Source of the DNA: an uncultured Peptoniphilus sp.
GTDB lineage: Bacteria > Bacillota > Clostridia > Tissierellales > Peptoniphilaceae
Length of the DNA stretch: 51,101 nt
Assembly (NCBI RefSeq): GCF_946222045.1
Contig: NZ_CAMILN010000007.1
Span: 1-51,101, forward strand
Direction: 5' to 3'
Shown here piece by piece: positions 25,626-33,945 of the stretch. Numbering within the stretch: position 1 is the first letter of the stretch; every line of letters begins with the position of its first letter. Both the position numbers and the translations under genes were made by a program. Below the pieces are notes generated by a model, which saw nothing but the letters and a program-made list of their open reading frames with translations, was not told the DNA's origin and did no database searches.

Positions 25626-26084
25626 ATGGAAAGAAACATTGAACCTGTCAAAAAGATCTTAAAGAGCAGTGGATATAAATACACTAAACAGAGAGCAAAG
25701 GTCTATGAAATTTTTCTGAACAATAAGGATAAACACTTGACTACAGAAGAAGTTTATAACTTAGTTGCAAAGAAGGACCCAGAAATGGGAATTGCAACTA
25801 TATATAGGACCGTGCAATTATTCCACAAACTTGGAGTCTTAGATCAAATTGCATTTGATGACAATATTTTAAGATATGAACTAAGAGTACCAAATGAAGG
25901 CCATAGGCACCACCATCTCGTTTGCATAAATTGCGGAAAAGTAGAAGAAGTTGATATTGACAACTTAAATGAACTAGAAGCTAGTATAGAGAAAGAAAAG
26001 AATTTTAAAATTGTTGACCACACTCTAAAATTTATGGGTTATTGCGAAGACTGCCAACACAAAATTGAGGAGAAGGCAAATTAA
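25626..26084 (+). CDS. Fur-family metal or peroxide regulator
   Basis: A 152-residue Fur/PerR/Zur family repressor. The N-terminal winged helix includes TKQRAKVYEIF and GIATIYRTVQLF. The metal site HRHHHLVCINCGK is followed by a second CxxC (YCEDCQH), the structural zinc pair. The sequence alone does not tell whether it senses iron, zinc or peroxide. It is inserted between DUF1292 and RNase J and its stop overlaps the RNase J start. Confidence 0.9.
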   Translation: MERNIEPVKKILKSSGYKYTKQRAKVYEIFLNNKDKHLTTEEVYNLVAKKDPEMGIATIYRTVQLFHKLGVLDQIAFDDNILRYELRVPNEGHRHHHLVCINCGKVEEVDIDNLNELEASIEKEKNFKIVDHTLKFMGYCEDCQHKIEEKAN

Positions 26085-27745
26085 TGAGAAACACAAATAA
26101 GGTGAGGATAATCCCACTGGGAGGACTTCACGAAATAGGAAAGAATCTTACACTAGTTGAATATAGAGATGATATTATCATCATTGACTGTGGTATGACT
26201 TTCCCAGAAGACGAAATGCTTGGTATTGATGTTGTAATACCAGATGTAACTTACCTAGAGAACAATAAGCACAAAATAAGAGGGCTTGTCCTAACTCATG
26301 GTCACGAAGACCATATTGGTGCTATTCCCTATGTGCTAAGGAAGCTAGACCTAGATATTTATGGAACTGGTCTAACAATTGGACTACTAGAAAATAAACT
26401 AAAAGAACACAGACTTTCAAGGGACAAACTCCACGTAGTAAGTGCAGGGGATGTTGTTAAACTTGGCAAGATGGAAGTAGAATGGATTAATGTAAACCAC
26501 TCTATTCCTGATGCTTGTTCCCTTGCAATAAAGACACCATTGGGATATGTTTACCACTCAGGTGACTTTAAGGTAGACTTCACTCCAATCAGTGGAGAAC
26601 CTATTAACTTAACAAGGATTGCAGAAATTGGACAAAAGGGTGTGCTTGCTATGATTGGTGAGTCTACTAACGTCCTAAGAGAAGGCTACACAATGAGTGA
26701 GTCTAAGGTTGGAGAAACCTTTAATAGACTTTTCCAAAGTTTATCAGACAACAGGATTATAATTGCGACATTTGCATCCAATGTTCACAGGGTTCAACAA
26801 ATCATCAACTCTGCTGAAAAATATGGCAGAAAGGTTGTCTTGTCTGGTAGGTCCATGGTAAATGTAACAGAAACAGCAAGAAAGCTTGGACAATTTAGGG
26901 TCAAAAAAGACACCTTTGTTGACATCAAGGATATGGACAAGTATGATGACAGCGAAATTGTATTAATCACAACTGGTTCACAAGGAGAGCCAATGTCAGC
27001 TCTTACAAGAATTGCCTATGGAGAACACAGAAAAATTCAACTTACACCAAATGATGCAGTTATACTTTCAGCAACTCCAATACCAGGAAATGAAAATGCT
27101 GTTACAAAGGTAATAAATAGACTTCTTGAAAGAGGAGCCAAGGTAATTTATGAAACCCTATCAGAAATTCACGTTTCTGGTCACGCTTGTCAAGAAGAGC
27201 TAAAGCTAATACTGAGTCTAGTAAAACCAAAATACTTTATACCTGCCCACGGAGAAGTAAGACACCTTATGAAACACGCAAAAATTGCACAGCAAATGGG
27301 CATGGATGAAAGAAATATTTTCATAATGGAAAATGGTAATTGTCTTGAGATTTCACAAAAGTCTGCAAAACTTGTGGGAGATGTTCCATCAGGAAATATC
27401 CTTGTTGACGGACTTGGAGTAGGTGATGTTGGTAACATCGTCCTAAGAGACAGAAGACACTTATCAGAAGACGGACTAATAATTGTTGTTATCTCCTTGA
27501 CAAAAGAAGGCAAGGTTGTTTCAGGTCCTGACATTATTTCAAGAGGTTTCGTTTACGTAAGAGAATCAGAAGACCTTATTGAAGATGCAAAGAATGTTGT
27601 CAGAAAAATCTTAAATGACGATTCACGTGACAACTTAAGGGACTGGAATGGACTTAAGTCTGATATACGAGATAACTTGAGATCATATATTTTCAAAAAC
27701 ACAAAGAGAAATCCTATGATTTTACCAATTATTATGGAGGTTTAG
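26084..27745 (+). CDS. rnj: Ribonuclease J
   Basis: A 553-residue metallo-beta-lactamase/beta-CASP RNase with both endo- and 5'-3' exonuclease activity in the family, central to mRNA decay in Firmicutes. The zinc motif is LTHGHEDHIGAIP (around residue 70); further motifs are VYHSGDFKVD, TTGSQGEPMSAL and ISGHACQEEL-like VSGHACQEEL. It overlaps the Fur-family stop by one base and ends at a hairpin terminator. Confidence 0.95.
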   Translation: MRNTNKVRIIPLGGLHEIGKNLTLVEYRDDIIIIDCGMTFPEDEMLGIDVVIPDVTYLENNKHKIRGLVLTHGHEDHIGAIPYVLRKLDLDIYGTGLTIGLLENKLKEHRLSRDKLHVVSAGDVVKLGKMEVEWINVNHSIPDACSLAIKTPLGYVYHSGDFKVDFTPISGEPINLTRIAEIGQKGVLAMIGESTNVLREGYTMSESKVGETFNRLFQSLSDNRIIIATFASNVHRVQQIINSAEKYGRKVVLSGRSMVNVTETARKLGQFRVKKDTFVDIKDMDKYDDSEIVLITTGSQGEPMSALTRIAYGEHRKIQLTPNDAVILSATPIPGNENAVTKVINRLLERGAKVIYETLSEIHVSGHACQEELKLILSLVKPKYFIPAHGEVRHLMKHAKIAQQMGMDERNIFIMENGNCLEISQKSAKLVGDVPSGNILVDGLGVGDVGNIVLRDRRHLSEDGLIIVVISLTKEGKVVSGPDIISRGFVYVRESEDLIEDAKNVVRKILNDDSRDNLRDWNGLKSDIRDNLRSYIFKNTKRNPMILPIIMEV

Positions 27746-27753
27746 GATATTTA

Positions 27754-27778
27754 GGGAATCTTAGAGGTTCCCTTTTTT
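27754..27778 (+). terminator. Rho-independent terminator after RNase J
   Basis: Stem GGGAATC (27754-27760) with GGTTCCC (27766-27772), loop TTAGA, T6. The next ATG is only ten bases further. Confidence 0.8.
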
Positions 27779-27787
27779 AGAGGAATT

Positions 27788-28444
27788 ATGCCAAATATAA
27801 ATTACGATTATATAGAAAACTATTTAAGAGATTTAAAAGAATTAAAAGATGAAAAGCTTCGCGAGATGATGGATTACGCAGAAGAAAATCACGTTCCAAT
27901 AGTGGAGAGGGAAAGTGAAGAGTTTATTAACTTTCTCCTTGCCATCCACAAGCCAGAGAAGATTCTTGAGCTTGGGACTGCCATAGGCTATTCTTCTATT
28001 TCCTTTGCCAAGAGGAATAAGTGCATAGAAAAAATTGACAGCGTAGAGTTAAGGGAAGAAATGGTAGAAATTGCAAGAAAAAATATTTATGATGTGGGAC
28101 TTGATAATATAATTAAAGTTCACCACAGTGATGCCTATGACTTTCTTCTTGACTTGGAAGAAAAGTACGACTTTATATTTATAGATGCAGCCAAGGGCCA
28201 GTACGAAAAATATTTTGATGAGGCCCTAAAAAATTTAAATAATGGGGGAATAATCCTCTGCGACAATGTCCTCTTTAAGGGAATGATAGCAGAGGACTCC
28301 CTAGTTAAGAGAAGAAAAATAACAATTGTAAAAAGACTGAGAAAGTTTTTAAAAGATATTTCTGGTGATGAGAGATTTATTTCATCAGTAATCCCCATTG
28401 GGGATGGAATACTTTTAGTGAGGAGAAAAGATGAAGAAGATTGA
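27788..28444 (+). CDS. trmR: tRNA 5-hydroxyuridine methyltransferase-like (TrmR/YrrM)
   Basis: A 218-residue class I SAM-dependent O-methyltransferase (Methyltransf_3 family). The SAM-binding motif is ILELGTAIGYSSI and FIFIDAAKGQYEKYF is the typical catalytic-metal region. In B. subtilis the homologue YrrM (TrmR) methylates 5-hydroxyuridine in tRNA, and lies before the U32 proteins that make that hydroxyuridine and before udk. The same order here supports the assignment. It overlaps the next gene by 14 bases. Confidence 0.85.
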   Translation: MPNINYDYIENYLRDLKELKDEKLREMMDYAEENHVPIVERESEEFINFLLAIHKPEKILELGTAIGYSSISFAKRNKCIEKIDSVELREEMVEIARKNIYDVGLDNIIKVHHSDAYDFLLDLEEKYDFIFIDAAKGQYEKYFDEALKNLNNGGIILCDNVLFKGMIAEDSLVKRRKITIVKRLRKFLKDISGDERFISSVIPIGDGILLVRRKDEED

Positions 28445-29660
28445 ACTTTTAGCACCGGCAGGTGATATAAATAAATTAAAAACTGCAGTGGAATATGGTG
28501 CCGATGCAGTTTATCTTGGAGGAGAAAGTTTTGGACTTAGAAAAGCTTCCAAAAACTTTTCCATGGAAGATATTAAATGGGCAACAGATTATCTACACGA
28601 GAGGGGAAAAAAGATTCACGTTACACTAAATATTATTCCCCATAACGATGACATGGAAGGCGTAGAAGACTACATCAAGGAACTTTATGACATTGGAGTT
28701 GACGCCCTTATAGTTGCTGATCCAGGTATGTTTATGAAGGTAAAGGAAGTTGCACCAGACTTCCCGATCCACATATCAACACAAGGATCTGTTACCAATG
28801 TGGAAACTGTAAAATTCTGGCAAAAACTGGGAGCAGAAAGAGTTGTAATGGCAAGGGAGCTTAGCCTAAAAGAAGTTGCCGACATTATAAAAGAAGTTGG
28901 CGATAAAATTGAAGTTGAAACTTTTGCTCACGGTGCCATGTGCATGTCCTACTCAGGTAGATGTCTTCTTTCAAACTACATGACAGGAAGAGATGCCAAC
29001 ATGGGTGACTGCGCTCAACCTTGCAGGTATAAGTACCACCTAGTTGAAGAAAAGAGACATGGACAATACTTCCCAATAGAAGAACACGACGAGGGAACTT
29101 TTATCATGAACTCTAAGGACCTTTGTATGATTGAACATATAGACGAAATGATAGAAGCTGGTATTGCCAGCCTAAAAATCGAAGGTCGTGTAAAAAGTGA
29201 ATACTATCTTGCAACAGTAATTAGGTCTTACAGGATGGCAATCGATGCATATTATGCTGATCCAGAAAATTATAAGTATGACCCATCCCTATTAGAAGAA
29301 ATTAAAAAGGTAAGTCACAGGGACTTCACAACAGGTTTCTTCTACGGACAAGCTAACGAAGATTCACAAGTTTATGAGGACAACTCTTATATCAGAGGAT
29401 ACGATTTTGTGGGAATTGTCCTAGACTATGATGAGGAGACAAAGATTGCAACAATTGAACAAAGAAATAGGGTCTTTGTTGGGGAAGAAATTGAGATCTT
29501 TGGACCTGGCATTAAACACTTTGACTACAAGATAGAAAAGATGTTAGATGACAAGGACAGGGAAATTGACGTTGCAAACAAGGCAAAGCAAATTTTTAAA
29601 ATTAAAATCGAAGAACCTATTAAAAAAGGATTTATTTTAAGGAGAGAAAATGAAGAATAA
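28431..29660 (+). CDS. trhP: U32-family tRNA hydroxylation protein (TrhP)
   Basis: A 409-residue member of the U32 peptidase family. The signature VETFAHGAMCMSYSGRC leads into further cysteines (MGDCAQPCRY), which could bind an Fe-S cluster. Homologues YrrN/YrrO (TrhP) are needed for prephenate-dependent 5-hydroxyuridine in tRNA. B. subtilis has two genes here; this window has one, of the longer YrrO kind. It overlaps udk by 11 bases. Confidence 0.88.
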   Translation: MKKIELLAPAGDINKLKTAVEYGADAVYLGGESFGLRKASKNFSMEDIKWATDYLHERGKKIHVTLNIIPHNDDMEGVEDYIKELYDIGVDALIVADPGMFMKVKEVAPDFPIHISTQGSVTNVETVKFWQKLGAERVVMARELSLKEVADIIKEVGDKIEVETFAHGAMCMSYSGRCLLSNYMTGRDANMGDCAQPCRYKYHLVEEKRHGQYFPIEEHDEGTFIMNSKDLCMIEHIDEMIEAGIASLKIEGRVKSEYYLATVIRSYRMAIDAYYADPENYKYDPSLLEEIKKVSHRDFTTGFFYGQANEDSQVYEDNSYIRGYDFVGIVLDYDEETKIATIEQRNRVFVGEEIEIFGPGIKHFDYKIEKMLDDKDREIDVANKAKQIFKIKIEEPIKKGFILRRENEE

Positions 29661-30267
29661 GGCCTGCATTATTGGAATATGTGGTGGAAGTGGTAGCGGC
29701 AAGAGTACTGTTACCAAGAAACTAATTGAACTAATTGGAAGAGAAAATGTGTCAGTAATTGAACAAGACTCCTACTACAAGGACCAGTCTAATTTGGATT
29801 TTGAAGAGAGAGTCAAGACAAACTATGACCATCCTCTTGCCTTTGACAATGACCTCTTATTTCAACACCTACAAATGTTAAAGGAAGGGAAGTCTATTGA
29901 GAAACCAATTTATAACTTCGCCCTCCATAACAGGAGTAAGGAAAAGGAAGTTGTTGAGCCAAAGCCAATTATTATTCTCGAAGGAATCTTAATTTTTAAC
30001 GAGATTAACTTAATCGACATAATGGACATAAAAGTTTTTGTGGACACTGATGCCGATGTTAGGATAATAAGAAGGATCAAGAGAGATATGCTTGAGAGGG
30101 GAAGGTCCCTTGACTCAGTTATTGAACAGTATCTTGCAACAGTTAGACCATCACATCTTCAATTTGTTGAGCCTTCAAAGAGGTATGCGGACTTAATTAT
30201 TCCAGAAGGTGGCGAAAACGAAGTTGCCATTGATATTTTGTACCAAAAAATAAAATCTTTGGTATAA
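29650..30267 (+). CDS. udk: Uridine kinase
   Basis: A 205-residue P-loop kinase that phosphorylates uridine and cytidine. Walker A is GGSGSGKST; further motifs are DSYYKD, NYDHPLAFD and the lid RIKRDMLERGR. Third gene of the conserved trmR-trhP-udk unit. The infC promoter begins five bases after its stop. Confidence 0.95.
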   Translation: MKNKACIIGICGGSGSGKSTVTKKLIELIGRENVSVIEQDSYYKDQSNLDFEERVKTNYDHPLAFDNDLLFQHLQMLKEGKSIEKPIYNFALHNRSKEKEVVEPKPIIILEGILIFNEINLIDIMDIKVFVDTDADVRIIRRIKRDMLERGRSLDSVIEQYLATVRPSHLQFVEPSKRYADLIIPEGGENEVAIDILYQKIKSLV

Positions 30268-30272
30268 AATGT

Positions 30273-30301
30273 TTGACAATGAAAGACATCTGTGCTATTA
30301 T
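30273..30301 (+). promoter_or_regulatory. infC operon promoter
   Basis: TTGACA at 30273-30278, 17 bases, TATTAT at 30296-30301 preceded by TGTGC (extended -10). Confidence 0.88.
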
Positions 30302-30307
30302 TGTCTT

Positions 30308-30413
30308 TGTTATTAAAGAAGAAGTCCGCTTCTCACCTAATGGCACAGTCATTTAGGTTATTTGAAAATTACGATGAATTTGCGGGCATCTTTTTAGGTG
30401 CCCGCTTTTTTTA
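30308..30413 (+). promoter_or_regulatory. L20-type ribosomal leader with attenuator
   Basis: The leader of the infC-rpmI-rplT operon. It ends in a strong 9-bp hairpin (30382-30390 with 30397-30405) and T7, placed just before the infC ribosome-binding site. Upstream bases include CTAATGG and CATTAGG-like complementary stretches that could form an alternative fold. Firmicutes control this operon by L20 binding its leader; position and terminator fit that. Confidence 0.75.
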
Positions 30414-30433
30414 ATTTACGGAGGTGCTTAGAA

Positions 30434-30961
30434 ATTAAAGAACTTCAAATCAATGAAGAGATAAGAGAAAAGGAAGTCAGATTAGTAGATGATGAGGGCA
30501 ATCAACTTGGTGTTGTGTCCAAAAATCAAGCCATCGACATGGCTATATCTAAAAAACTGGACCTAGTAAAAGTTGCTCCAAATGCAAAACCACCAGTGTG
30601 CCGTATAATGGACTATGGTAAATACAGATACGAGCAAGAGAAAAAAGAAAAAGAAGCTAGAAAAAAACAAAAGGTGATCAATGTTAAGGAACTTAGATTT
30701 AGTCCAAACATTGAAGATCATGACTTGAATACTAAAGCCAATAGAGCTATTGATTTCTTAAAAAACGGTGATAGAGTTAAGGTTTCAGTTAGATTTAGAG
30801 GTAGAGAGATGGGTCATACTGATCTTGGTAGAGAAGTTCTCGACAAGTTTTATGATTTAATTTCTGAGTATGGAGTTGTGGACAAAAAACCCAAAATGGA
30901 AGGAAGAAGTTTAGTTATGTTCCTTTCAGAAAGAAAAGACAGCGACAAGTCTGATAATTAA
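30434..30961 (+). CDS. infC: Translation initiation factor IF-3, AUU start
   Basis: A 175-residue IF-3, which checks the start codon on the 30S subunit. Reading-frame homology begins at KELQINEEIRE, right where ATT (30434-30436) lies seven bases after GGAGGTG (30420-30426). No ATG, GTG or TTG is available there; the nearest alternatives upstream lie inside the terminator hairpin. E. coli infC also starts with AUU, which IF-3 itself discriminates against, giving autoregulation. Later motifs are VCRIMDYGKYRYEQ and RFRGREM. Confidence 0.93.
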   Translation: MKELQINEEIREKEVRLVDDEGNQLGVVSKNQAIDMAISKKLDLVKVAPNAKPPVCRIMDYGKYRYEQEKKEKEARKKQKVINVKELRFSPNIEDHDLNTKANRAIDFLKNGDRVKVSVRFRGREMGHTDLGREVLDKFYDLISEYGVVDKKPKMEGRSLVMFLSERKDSDKSDN

Positions 30962-30972
30962 GGAGGATTTTT

Positions 30973-31164
30973 ATGGCAAAGATGAAAACTCACAGAGCTT
31001 CCGCAAAGAGGTTTAAGAGAACTGGTTCTGGAAAGCTTAAGAGATTTTACGCTTTTAAAGGACATTTAACAGGTAAAAAATCTGCTAAGAGAATAAGAAA
31101 ATTAAGAAAGAGCAGTACGGTTTCTAAAGGTGATCAAAGAAGAATTGATCACATGATCCCTTAA
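30973..31164 (+). CDS. rpmI: 50S ribosomal protein L35
   Basis: A 63-residue basic ribosomal protein. The N-terminal MKTHRASAKRFKRTGSGKL pattern is diagnostic. It has a good AGGAGG and lies 11 bases after infC and 12 before rplT. Confidence 0.96.
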   Translation: MAKMKTHRASAKRFKRTGSGKLKRFYAFKGHLTGKKSAKRIRKLRKSSTVSKGDQRRIDHMIP

Positions 31165-31176
31165 TAGGAGGTAAAA

Positions 31177-31527
31177 ATGGCTAGAGTAAAAAGAGGCGTT
31201 AACGCTAAAAAAAGACATAAGAATATACTAAAGCAATCCAAGGGATATTTTGGTGCTAAATCAAAATTATTTAGAACTGCTAACCAAGCTGTTATGAAAT
31301 CTCTTAACTATGCTTACATTGGTAGAAAACAAAGAAAAAGAGATTTTAGAAAACTTTGGATTACAAGAATTAATGCAGCTGCAAGAATTAATGGCATGAG
31401 CTATTCAAAATTCATCAGCGGCCTTAAGAAAGCAAACATCACTATTAACAGAAAGATGCTTTCTGAAATGGCAATCAATGATCCAGCTGCTTTTGCAAAA
31501 CTAGTTGAAATTGCAAAAGAACAATAA
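31177..31527 (+). CDS. rplT: 50S ribosomal protein L20
   Basis: A 116-residue basic assembly protein of the large subunit. MARVKRGVNAKKRHKNIL starts the protein; YAYIGRKQRKRDFRKLWI is the central conserved part. In Firmicutes L20 is the feedback repressor of this operon. A terminator follows. Confidence 0.96.
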   Translation: MARVKRGVNAKKRHKNILKQSKGYFGAKSKLFRTANQAVMKSLNYAYIGRKQRKRDFRKLWITRINAAARINGMSYSKFISGLKKANITINRKMLSEMAINDPAAFAKLVEIAKEQ

Positions 31528-31533
31528 ATAATT

Positions 31534-31556
31534 GCTCCCTATTGGGAGCTTTTTTT
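31534..31556 (+). terminator. Rho-independent terminator after rplT
   Basis: Stem GCTCCC (31534-31539) with GGGAGC (31544-31549), T7. A TATAAT at 31558-31563 directly after it could be the -10 box for trkH, but no -35 is visible. Confidence 0.85.
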
Positions 31557-31595
31557 GTATAATAGGTTTGAATAAATTTATTTAACGAGGAAATT

Positions 31596-32924
31596 ATGAT
31601 TAGAAAATTAAAAAAGAATCCACCACTTATGGTTTGCCTTTCCTTCTTTGGCTTGATCCTATTTGGGGCAATATTGTTAAACCTTCCACAAGCATCAGCT
31701 GATGGAAAGTCCATTGGATTTTTAAATGCCCTCTTCACATCAACATCAGCTTCTTGTGTGACGGGACTTATTGTTGCCAACACTGCCACTCAGTGGACAG
31801 TTTTCGGCAAACTTGTAATTATAACTTTGATACAAATTGGTGGTCTGGGCACTATGGTCTTCCTGTCCCTAATCGCCCTTGCCTTTAATAAAAAAATTGG
31901 GATTTCTGAGAGAAGAATTATAAAGGAGCAAACTAATGCCGACACAAGCAAGGGAATAATAAGGCTTGTTATCTATATCATAAAGTTTAGTTTAAGTGTA
32001 GAACTTATTGGGGCAGTCTTACTTGCCACAAGATTTATACCTGACTTTGGATTTCAAAAGGGAATTTTATTTTCTCTTTTCCATTCCATCTCAGCTTTTT
32101 GTAACGCAGGCTTTGATATTATTGGAAACTCCCTTGTGGACTATGTAGACAACACAATTGTAACTCTTGTTGTTGCCATCTTAATAATTATTGGAGGTCT
32201 TGGTTTTACAGTTTATATAGATATCTACAAGAAGAGAAGGTTTAAAAACCTAAGCCTTCACTCAAAGGTTGTCATTTCAATTACAGGAATTTTGCTTGTG
32301 CTTGGAACACTAGCTTATTTTATCTTGGAGCACAAGAGTGCCTCCATGGAAGGCTTGAGTCTAAAGGGCAAAGTTTTGGCATCCTTCTTTATGTCATCAT
32401 CAGCAAGGACTGCTGGCTTTAATTCCATAGACATTGGCAAGATGCAAGAAGGATCAGTTATTGTAACTATTATGCTAATGTTCATTGGTGCATCACCGGC
32501 ATCAACTGGTGGCGGTATTAAGACTACAACTTTTGGTGTCTTGCTCTTCTCGACTTTGTCTGTCCTCAGGGGAAATGACGAAACAGAAATTTTTCACAAG
32601 ACAATTCCACGTGACGCCCTCTTAAAGAGTCTTTGCATTTTTTCACTGGGATCTGCCATAGTTATATTTTCATCTCTCTGGATAACAATTATTGAGGGTG
32701 GAAAATTTCTGTACCTAGACATCCTTTATGAGATTGTATCGGCTGTTGGAACAGTAGGAGTTACTAGGGGAATCACGCCAAATTTGAGTCCCCTATCAAA
32801 ATTAATAATAATAGTTTTAATGTATCTTGGAAGAGTTGGGGCTGCCACTCTTGGTATAGGCCTTTTAAATAGAAAAAATAAGAAACACACAAGATATTCT
32901 TATGGAAAAATTATAGTGGGGTAA
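31596..32924 (+). CDS. Potassium uptake protein, TrkH/KtrB family
   Basis: A 442-residue K+ channel-like transporter subunit. Four pore repeats are visible, each with a filter-like Gly: SASCVTGL, SAFCNAGF, SARTAGFN and VGTVGVTRG. About ten hydrophobic segments. The length fits the KtrB type. The next gene encodes its cytosolic TrkA/KtrA regulatory ring, three bases away. Confidence 0.92.
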   Translation: MIRKLKKNPPLMVCLSFFGLILFGAILLNLPQASADGKSIGFLNALFTSTSASCVTGLIVANTATQWTVFGKLVIITLIQIGGLGTMVFLSLIALAFNKKIGISERRIIKEQTNADTSKGIIRLVIYIIKFSLSVELIGAVLLATRFIPDFGFQKGILFSLFHSISAFCNAGFDIIGNSLVDYVDNTIVTLVVAILIIIGGLGFTVYIDIYKKRRFKNLSLHSKVVISITGILLVLGTLAYFILEHKSASMEGLSLKGKVLASFFMSSSARTAGFNSIDIGKMQEGSVIVTIMLMFIGASPASTGGGIKTTTFGVLLFSTLSVLRGNDETEIFHKTIPRDALLKSLCIFSLGSAIVIFSSLWITIIEGGKFLYLDILYEIVSAVGTVGVTRGITPNLSPLSKLIIIVLMYLGRVGAATLGIGLLNRKNKKHTRYSYGKIIVG

Positions 32925-32927
32925 AAA

Positions 32928-33578
32928 ATGAAGACATTTATTGTATTTGGCTGTGGTAGATTTGGTTCAACTGTGGCCACAAGATTATATGATTTAAAAA
33001 ATGACGTTGTAGTCGTAGATTCAGACCATGAAAAAATTGATTTGATTAACGACAACGTAACAGAGGCTATTGTATGTGACCTTGAAGATGAAAAGGCAGT
33101 GGGAGAACTTGCTTTAAAGAATTATGACGTGGCAATAGTTGCCATTGGTGAAAGCCTTGAGCCAGCAATTATGGCAGTCCTTGCATCAAAGGAAGCTGGG
33201 ATAGAAAAAGTTATTGCCAAGTCACCTTCCTATAGGTTTGGAAAAATCTTATTAAAGTGTGGAGCTGACAAGATAGTCTTCCCTGAAAGAGATATTGGCT
33301 ACAGACTTGCAAATAATCTTTCCAACGACAACTTGCTTGACTCAGATGAAATATCTAAGGGTTACAGTTTTTATGACTTCAAGGCATCTGTAAAGATGAG
33401 TGGAAAAGAACTAAGTGAACTTAAACTTAGAGAAGACTACAACTTTAACATCTTGATGGTAAAGAGAAGTGGAGAAAACTTTGTAAATCCAGGTCCTGAT
33501 TTTAAGATTAAGGAAGATGACATTTTGACAGTTTTAGGTTCAGACAAGGACATCAAAAAGTTTATAGAAGAAAATTAA
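32928..33578 (+). CDS. Potassium uptake regulatory protein, TrkA/KtrA family
   Basis: A 216-residue cytosolic protein. The RCK_N Rossmann domain has GCGRFGSTVA and the acidic VVVVDSD end of the second strand; the RCK_C domain covers about residues 135-216. It forms a nucleotide-binding ring that gates the transporter from the preceding gene. A hairpin terminator follows. Confidence 0.93.
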   Translation: MKTFIVFGCGRFGSTVATRLYDLKNDVVVVDSDHEKIDLINDNVTEAIVCDLEDEKAVGELALKNYDVAIVAIGESLEPAIMAVLASKEAGIEKVIAKSPSYRFGKILLKCGADKIVFPERDIGYRLANNLSNDNLLDSDEISKGYSFYDFKASVKMSGKELSELKLREDYNFNILMVKRSGENFVNPGPDFKIKEDDILTVLGSDKDIKKFIEEN

Positions 33579-33591
33579 GACAAATAAAATT

Positions 33592-33631
33592 ATAAGGACT
33601 AAGTCTTCCGAGACCTAGTCCTTATTTTTTT
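33592..33631 (+). terminator. Terminator after the potassium uptake genes
   Basis: Stem ATAAGGACTA (33592-33601) with TAGTCCTTAT (33616-33625), with an inner GTCT/AGAC pair, then T7. The stop codon of the convergent minus-strand gene lies within the stem. Confidence 0.85.
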
Positions 33632-33811
33632 GCAAATTTTATAAAATTTTTTTAAGTATAATTCATATAAAAGCATTAGCCAAGCTATGAGGTTAAATAT
33701 AAAAGAAAGTTTCTTTCTAAGTTTTTCATTTTTTATAATTTTTGTGTATTCAGCTAAAAAGTATCCAAACAAAGCAGTAAAATAGATAATTATTTCAAGA
33801 TATTTATTCAT
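33599..33811 (-). CDS. Small membrane protein of unknown function
   Basis: A 70-residue protein with two hydrophobic segments (about 6-22 and 37-53) and a strongly basic C-terminus (KKIRTRSRKT). AAGGTGATG precedes the ATG at a good distance, supporting a real gene. The stop codon falls in the potassium-operon terminator stem, so the last codons are constrained by, or derived from, that hairpin. No family recognised. Confidence 0.6.
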   Translation of the reverse strand: MNKYLEIIIYFTALFGYFLAEYTKIIKNEKLRKKLSFIFNLIAWLMLLYELYLKKFYKICKKIRTRSRKT

Positions 33812-33879
33812 AAAACCATCACCTTCTTAAATTTTATCACAAAAACTTTCGAGTAATAACAATTTATAAAATCCTCTTA

Positions 33880-33908
33880 TTTACATATCTATATTTATAA
33901 ACTACAAT
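33880..33908 (+). promoter_or_regulatory. Promoter of the DUF3048 lipoprotein gene
   Basis: TTTACA at 33880-33885, 17 bases, TACAAT at 33903-33908. Confidence 0.75.
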
Positions 33909-33945
33909 TATCTTAATACATAAAAAAAATGAAAGAGGAGAGACA

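Noticed and set aside
30398..30433. N-terminal extension of IF-3 from the upstream alternative start
   Set aside because: It would begin inside the terminator hairpin and T run, with no binding site, and IF-3 homology starts at the AUU.
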